From Streptacidiphilus albus JL83 (GTDB lineage: Bacteria > Actinomycetota > Actinomycetes > Streptomycetales > Streptomycetaceae), in assembly GCF_000744705.1 (NCBI RefSeq), contig NZ_JQML01000001.1, forward strand, positions 62,001-126,000: a DNA stretch of 64,000 nucleotides, written 5' to 3'. The number at the start of each line of letters is the position of its first letter. Within the stretch, counting starts at the first letter, position 1. Below the pieces are notes generated by a model. It ran no database searches. It was not told the origin of the DNA and saw only the letters and a program-made list of their open reading frames with translations. This document shows, piece after piece, positions 59,839-64,000 of this stretch. A program made the position numbers and the translations under genes.

Positions 59839-60177
59839 ATGCGGCCAGGTCGGCCATCAGCCCAGGTGAGAAGCCTGGCTCCCACTGGAGCCTGTCTGAC
59901 AAATGATCACCGGACGGGGCAGGCGCGGTTCAATTGCCTTGCCGTTTGGACGCCGGCCGATGATCCTGGGCCGGTGCCAGGACAGGGAAAGCGAAGGCGG
60001 CGGCAGGAGGTCGCAAGGGAACGGCTGGCTGCTCGTACCGCGCCGGACGCGGGACGGTGGGACGTGATCGTTGAGACCGAGGACAGCACAGGACTGCGTA
60101 TCCACGTGCGGTCTGGACACCCCGCGAGTCGGACCGGTGAACCCGGGCTCAGCTGGGTGCAGCTGACGACGCATTAG
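59839..60177 (+). CDS. Possible hypothetical protein, 112 aa
   Basis: Basic middle region (GKRRRRQEVARERLAARTAPD) and a beta-rich C-terminus (WDVIVETEDSTGLRIHVRSG). No strong ribosome binding site. The coding pattern is moderate, so the start and reality of the N-terminal part are uncertain. Confidence 0.35.
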   Translation: MRPGRPSAQVRSLAPTGACLTNDHRTGQARFNCLAVWTPADDPGPVPGQGKRRRRQEVARERLAARTAPDAGRWDVIVETEDSTGLRIHVRSGHPASRTGEPGLSWVQLTTH

Positions 60178-60186
60178 GCTGGGCCC

Positions 60187-60830
60187 ATGCTCTCAGCCGT
60201 GTCGGGACCGGTCGCCGTGCCGCGGGTCGAGGTCCTGGTGGGTCGGGTCGCGGGGGCGAGCGGCAGGCGGCGCGGGGGCTGGCGTTGGAGTTGGCGGCGC
60301 GGGTGTGCGGGGTGGCGGTGGCGGGGTTGCGGCTGGAGCGGGCGGCGAGTGGGCGGCCGTACGTGGTCGGCGGCGGGGGGCGGGTGGAGGTGAGCCTGAG
60401 TCATGCGCGGGGGGTGGTCGCGGTGGCGGCGAGCCGGGAGTCGGCGGTGGGGGTGGACGTCGAGGCGGTGCGTCCGCTCGCGGTCGGGGCGCTGGCCCGG
60501 CGCTGGTTCCCGGCCGACGAGGCGGCGTGGATCGGACGGTGGGGGCCCGGGCGGGAGCCGTCGGCCTTCCTCTGGCTCTGGACCCAGAAGGAGGCGATGG
60601 CCAAGGCGCTGGGCCAGGGCCTGGGCGGCGGAGTCGGCCTGCTGCGCGCAGTGGCGCTGCCGGACGAGTGGCCGACCGGGTGGGCGCAGCGGTGCTGGCC
60701 GCTCACCGCAGTGCCGGAGGTTGCAGAACTCGCGGTGAGCGCTGGTGAGTTGGACGGGTTGATGGTCGCGGTCGCGGCCGCGGGCCCGGGCGCGGCGCGG
60801 GTGGATGTCCGGATCGCTAGAACGGACTGA
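60187..60830 (+). pseudogene. Sfp-type phosphopantetheinyl transferase, N-terminus frameshifted
   Basis: The main frame shows VEVSLSHARGVVAVAASRESAVGVDVEAVRPL with the Mg-binding GVDVE motif and FLWLWTQKEAMAKALGQGLGGG (WxxKEAxxKAxGxG). These enzymes attach the phosphopantetheine arm to carrier proteins of PKS/NRPS. The first 20 residues (VSGPVAVPRVEVLVGRVAG) are in another frame and join the rest if one base is added to the G5 run near 60251-60255. A TTG at 60285 could start the enzyme without its N-terminus, but that would lose a conserved part. Converges with the MFS gene with 14 bp overlap. Sequencing error must be considered. Confidence 0.85.
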
Positions 60831-62094
60831 CCGGATCCTGATCCAGGCCGCGCAGGGCGCGGTCGCCCTGCAGCCAGAGGGCGGTGGCGCCGTACAGCGC
60901 GGCGGCGAGCAGGATCGCGGTGCGGGCGCCCTGGGAGTCGGCCAGCAGGCCGAAGAGCGAGGGGGCCAGCCAGCTGACGCTGGAGCCGAGCAGTTGGACG
61001 GCGTTGCCGGTCTGCGCCTGGAGGTCGTCGGGGGTGATCCGGGTGGCCCGGACCTGGAAGACGATGATCGCGGGCATGATGGTGAAGGTGCTGACGGCGC
61101 CCAGCACGGTCATCAGCCAGACCCAGGGCGCGAACGCGATGCCGACCGCGCAGAACGGCAGCAGCCAGGACGTGATCAGCACCCAGGCGCGACCGCCGAG
61201 GAGCTTGGCCAGCCGCGGGCCGAGCAGTGAACCGCCCAGCCCGCAGAGGGCGTTGACCGACACCATGGCACCGACCTCGGTCGGGTCGGCCCCCCGGCTG
61301 CGGGCCAGCACGATCACCATCAGCAGCATGCCCGCGGCGACCGCGTTCACCGCGGCTCCCCACAGGGCGTACATCCGCAGGTAGGGGTTGCCCAGGACGT
61401 AGCGCAGGCCGGCGGTGACGACGCGGCGCAGCGGTTCACGCCGGGCGCCCGTGGCGGGCCGGCGTTCGGGGTCGAGCGGGCTGCGGACCAGGGCCGAGGT
61501 GACGGTGATCGCCCCGAAGGAGAGCGCGTCCAGGCCGAACGGGAGCGACTGTGCCAGGCCGAAGAGCGCGCCGCCGACCGGCGGCCCGATCATCGCGGCG
61601 GCCTGGCCGCGGGCCTGGGTGAGGGCCATCGCGGCGGGCAGTTGGGCGGACGGGACGACCCGGCGCACCGCGCCGCGGCTGGCGCCGGTGAAGAACGCCG
61701 AGGAGCAGCCCTGCACCGCGCCGACCACCATCAGCTGCGGCAGCCAGATGTGGTGGGCCAGCACGGCCGGCACCACGCTGCCGACCGCGAGCAGTTGCAG
61801 CAGGGAGGTGACCACCATGATGCGCTTGCGCGGGTAGCGGTCCGCGACCACCCCGGCGGGCAGCAGCATCAGCAGGCTGCCGACCAGGGTGGCGCTGCCG
61901 ACCAGGCCCGCCTTGGCCGCCGAGCCGGTGGCGGCCAGCACCAGCAGCGGGTAGCAGATGCCCGACATCTGGGTACCGAGCGCGGACACCGCCTGCCCGC
62001 TCCACAGCAGGTTGAAGTCGCGGTTGCGGTGCAGCGGTCGCGGCTCGGCGGGCCGGCCGTCGACGTCGTCGTCGGAGGTCTGTTCGGTGGTCAC
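60817..62094 (-). CDS. MFS exporter (MFS_3 type)
   Basis: A 425-aa, 12-helix transporter of the EntS-like family, related in type to the gene at 14354. Motif A AGVVADRYPRKRIMVV, first-helix FNLLWSGQAVSALGTQMS and further Gly-rich helices. Expected role: export of a pathway product. The start ATG lies 22 bp after the P450 stop, so it belongs to that operon. Its stop overlaps the end of the convergent phosphopantetheinyl transferase gene by 14 bp. Confidence 0.92.
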   Translation of the reverse strand: MTTEQTSDDDVDGRPAEPRPLHRNRDFNLLWSGQAVSALGTQMSGICYPLLVLAATGSAAKAGLVGSATLVGSLLMLLPAGVVADRYPRKRIMVVTSLLQLLAVGSVVPAVLAHHIWLPQLMVVGAVQGCSSAFFTGASRGAVRRVVPSAQLPAAMALTQARGQAAAMIGPPVGGALFGLAQSLPFGLDALSFGAITVTSALVRSPLDPERRPATGARREPLRRVVTAGLRYVLGNPYLRMYALWGAAVNAVAAGMLLMVIVLARSRGADPTEVGAMVSVNALCGLGGSLLGPRLAKLLGGRAWVLITSWLLPFCAVGIAFAPWVWLMTVLGAVSTFTIMPAIIVFQVRATRITPDDLQAQTGNAVQLLGSSVSWLAPSLFGLLADSQGARTAILLAAALYGATALWLQGDRALRGLDQDPVSPF

Positions 62095-62116
62095 CGGGTG
62101 CGCCCCCGTGGTGCGG

Positions 62117-63412
62117 CTAGCACACGCTGACCGGGAAGTCGGCGAAGCCGCGCAGCACCGTGCCGCGGCGGACCGGGGCGCCGGCGGCGGCCAGCTTCGG
62201 GAAGCGCTCCAGCAGCGCGGGGAAGAACACCGCGGCCTGCATCCGGGCCAGCGGCGCGCCCAGGCAGTGGTGCACGCCGCCGCCGAAGGAGAAGACGGTC
62301 GGGCCGCCGGTCCTGGTGATGTCGAAGACGTCGGGGTCGGGGAAGGCGCACGGGTCCCGGTTGGCGGCGCCGAGCATCATCACCACCTGCCCGCCCGCCG
62401 ACACCGGGACGCCGTCGATCACGCCGTCCTCGCCCGCGACCCGGGCCATCGCCTGCACCGGGGTGTCGTAGCGCAGCATCTCCTCCACCGCGCCGCCGAC
62501 CAACCTCGGTTCGGCGCGCAGCAGTTCCGCCTGGTCGGGATGGGCCAGCAGGGCGGCCAGACCGTTCAGCAGCATGTCGACCATGCTCTCGATGGCGGCG
62601 CTGAAGACCAGGGTGAGCGTCTGTTCCAACTCGTCCTGGGTCAGCGGCTCTTCGGCCGAGCCGACCGAGCCCGCCGAGCCCGCCGAGCCCGCCGAGCCCG
62701 CCGAGCCCGTCGCACCGGCCGGGTCCGTCGCCGCGACCAGGGCGGTGGTGACGTCGTCGCGGGGGTCGGCCCGGCGGCGGGCCGCGAGTTCGCCGAAGTA
62801 GCCGGTGAGCGCGGCCCCGGCACGGTCGATGACCGCGAGGTGGGCGTCCACCCCGCCGCCGTCCACGGCGAGCCGCAGGCCCTCCAGGGGCTCCCGCAGC
62901 CGGGGCTGGTCCTCCTCGGGCACGCCGAGCACCTTGCCGATGACCGCGATGGGCAGGCCGGCCGCGAGCACCTCGTGCAGGTCCACGGGCGAGCCGTCGG
63001 CCCCCTGCACGGCGACCTGGTCGAGGATCCGGCCGGTCAGGTCGGCCACGTACGCGCGCAGGGCGGCGGCGCGGCGCTGGGTGAAGGCGCCGCCGACCAG
63101 CCGGCGCAGTCGGGTGTGGCCGGGCGGGTCCTGGAAGAGGAAGGACTCGGTGGTGGCCCGCAGGCCGGGGTGGTCGCGCCAGTCGGGGCGCTTGAGGTCC
63201 ATCCAGGCCGCGTTCTGCGCATGGAAGCGGGGGTCGCGGCTGACGGCCACGCAGTCCTCGTAGCGGGTGAGCAGGAGGCCGCCGCCGGGTGTGGGGTGCA
63301 CCGGGGAGTGCGTCCGCAGCTGCGCGTAGTGCGGGTACGGCTGCGCAGTGCCCTGCGGGGTCCGCAGGGCCGCCAGCGCCTCGGCCACCGGGTCCGCGTC
63401 AGGCGAGGTCAT
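62117..63412 (-). CDS. Cytochrome P450 with repeat-rich insertion
   Basis: A 431-aa P450. Cys383 in FSFGGGVHHCLGAP is the heme ligand; EMLRY (E311/R314) is the ExxR. The I-helix centre is SAAIESM, with Ser in place of the usual Thr. An unusual insertion of about 25 residues (231-255), made of repeated G-S-A triplets, stands before the I helix, where other P450s have a short loop; it is encoded by a GCC-GAG-C repeat tract at 62655-62712. ATG 63412 overlaps the upstream hydrolase gene by 14 bp, so the two are coupled. Part of a probable tailoring operon with an exporter. Confidence 0.92.
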   Translation of the reverse strand: MTSPDADPVAEALAALRTPQGTAQPYPHYAQLRTHSPVHPTPGGGLLLTRYEDCVAVSRDPRFHAQNAAWMDLKRPDWRDHPGLRATTESFLFQDPPGHTRLRRLVGGAFTQRRAAALRAYVADLTGRILDQVAVQGADGSPVDLHEVLAAGLPIAVIGKVLGVPEEDQPRLREPLEGLRLAVDGGGVDAHLAVIDRAGAALTGYFGELAARRRADPRDDVTTALVAATDPAGATGSAGSAGSAGSAGSVGSAEEPLTQDELEQTLTLVFSAAIESMVDMLLNGLAALLAHPDQAELLRAEPRLVGGAVEEMLRYDTPVQAMARVAGEDGVIDGVPVSAGGQVVMMLGAANRDPCAFPDPDVFDITRTGGPTVFSFGGGVHHCLGAPLARMQAAVFFPALLERFPKLAAAGAPVRRGTVLRGFADFPVSVC

Positions 63413-64000
63413 CGGCGTGCCCCCGGTCCGCGGCGGTCGGGGCGAACGCCGCCCGCAGTTCCCGGGCCGCCTGGTCGACGGCCGCCCGGCCGCCGTCCAG
63501 TACCCCGGACATCGCGAAGAAGCCGTGCACCATGCCCGGGTAGCGGGTGGCGCTGACCGGGACGCCCGACTCCCGCAGCCGTTGCGCGTAGCTCTCGCCC
63601 TCGTCGCGCAGCGGGTCGTACTCGGCGGTGATGACGGTGGCCGGGGGCAGCCCGGCCAGGTCCTCGGCGCGCAGCGGGGAGGCCAGCGGGTGGTCGCCGT
63701 CCCGGACGTCGGACAGGTAGTGGCCCCAGTACCAGTCCACCGAACGGTGGTTGAAGAGCAGCGGGTCGGAGTTCTCGCGGCGCGAGGGGGTGTCGGCGCG
63801 GTAGTCGGTGTTGGGGTACACCAGCAGCTGGTGGACCAGGGCGGGGCCGGAGCGCTCCCGGCCCAGCAGGGTGACCGCGGCCGCGAGGTTGCCGCCGGCG
63901 CTGTCGCCGCCGACGGCCAGCCGGGCCGGGTCTATGCCGAGGCTCTCGGCGTGGTCGGCCACCCAGCGCGCGGTGGACCAGCAGTCCTCGACGGCGGCCG
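63399..64000 (-). CDS. HSL-type alpha/beta hydrolase (5' end outside window)
   Basis: The last about 200 residues of a hormone-sensitive-lipase-like hydrolase. Nucleophile Ser in GGDSAGGNLAAAV, Asp in ITAEYDPLRDEGE and His in VHGFFAM are visible; the oxyanion HGGG motif lies outside. The frame runs open through the right edge (VEDCWSTARWVADHAESLGID). It is the first visible gene of the operon hydrolase-P450-MFS. Probable esterase or lactonase acting on a small molecule. Confidence 0.92.
   Translation of the reverse strand, partial: AAVEDCWSTARWVADHAESLGIDPARLAVGGDSAGGNLAAAVTLLGRERSGPALVHQLLVYPNTDYRADTPSRRENSDPLLFNHRSVDWYWGHYLSDVRDGDHPLASPLRAEDLAGLPPATVITAEYDPLRDEGESYAQRLRESGVPVSATRYPGMVHGFFAMSGVLDGGRAAVDQAARELRAAFAPTAADRGHADDLA

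Noticed and set aside
1-64000. CRISPR array
   Set aside because: No regularly spaced repeats with spacers of constant length were seen; the tandem repeats present (23567-23622) have no spacers.

Overview
The window is high-GC DNA with strong third-position GC bias. The sequence carries mycothiol-type DinB and maleylpyruvate-isomerase folds, an LAETG sortase anchor, a Sfp-type phosphopantetheinyl transferase, several Streptomyces-type DUF families and IS1380/IS701/IS5/Tn3 relatives. All of this points to Streptomycetaceae (Streptomyces or Kitasatospora). Many regulators paired with small enzymes, decayed insertion sequences and single-base gene disruptions suggest an accessory or chromosome-arm region. 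No rRNA, tRNA or CRISPR was found.

Layout. 1-4490 (minus strand): a tight operon of cyclodipeptide synthase, heme-less P450 homologue, cytochrome P450 and FAD monooxygenase (cut by the window edge); this is a candidate diketopiperazine pathway and the most interesting locus. 4491-6130 is AT-richer and then decayed DNA with no firm gene. 6131-16966: DUF4097 protein, a DHA2 exporter divergent from its TetR regulator with two perfect operators between them, small hypothetical genes including a 52-aa ORF under an RBS-covering hairpin, a frameshifted mycothiol-dependent isomerase-like gene, an MFS exporter, a DUF1707 protein and a secreted protein. 17112-20291: metQ-metN-metI methionine-type ABC importer preceded by a 23-codon cysteine-containing leader peptide. 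20477-24329: HNH-like protein, a membrane protein, a secreted CHAP hydrolase with C-terminal repeats, and a small secreted pair. 24907-29947: two AraC regulators facing an alpha/beta hydrolase (apparent ATT start) and an NmrA/SnoaL gene pair, then a cation efflux protein. 30276-39787: DHA2 exporter, SUMF1-like protein, lipoprotein, an ArsR-type regulator divergent from a hydrolase over a clear operator, and small hypothetical genes.

39900-44480 holds a duplicated surface-protein locus. A truncated copy, a WsfD-like membrane protein and a full LAETG-anchored copy lie in direct order, with homologous upstream regions about 2.3 kb apart. 44600-60000 is rich in mobile elements: IS1634- and IS1380-type remnants, a complete IS1380 element (13-bp inverted repeats, ctgat duplication), an IS701 element (CTAG duplication) ending 13 bp before an ADP-ribosylglycohydrolase start, a frameshifted IS5-type transposase and a Tn3 tail. 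Between them lie MarR/SnoaL, SgcJ-like/ECF sigma, DinB and DUF6193-type genes. 60187-64000: a frameshifted phosphopantetheinyl transferase converging on a minus-strand operon of HSL-type hydrolase, P450 and MFS exporter, which looks like the edge of a second biosynthetic cluster.

At least five genes are split by one-base frame changes. At least the PPTase and isomerase breaks lie in C or G runs, so sequencing error must be excluded before calling them pseudogenes.
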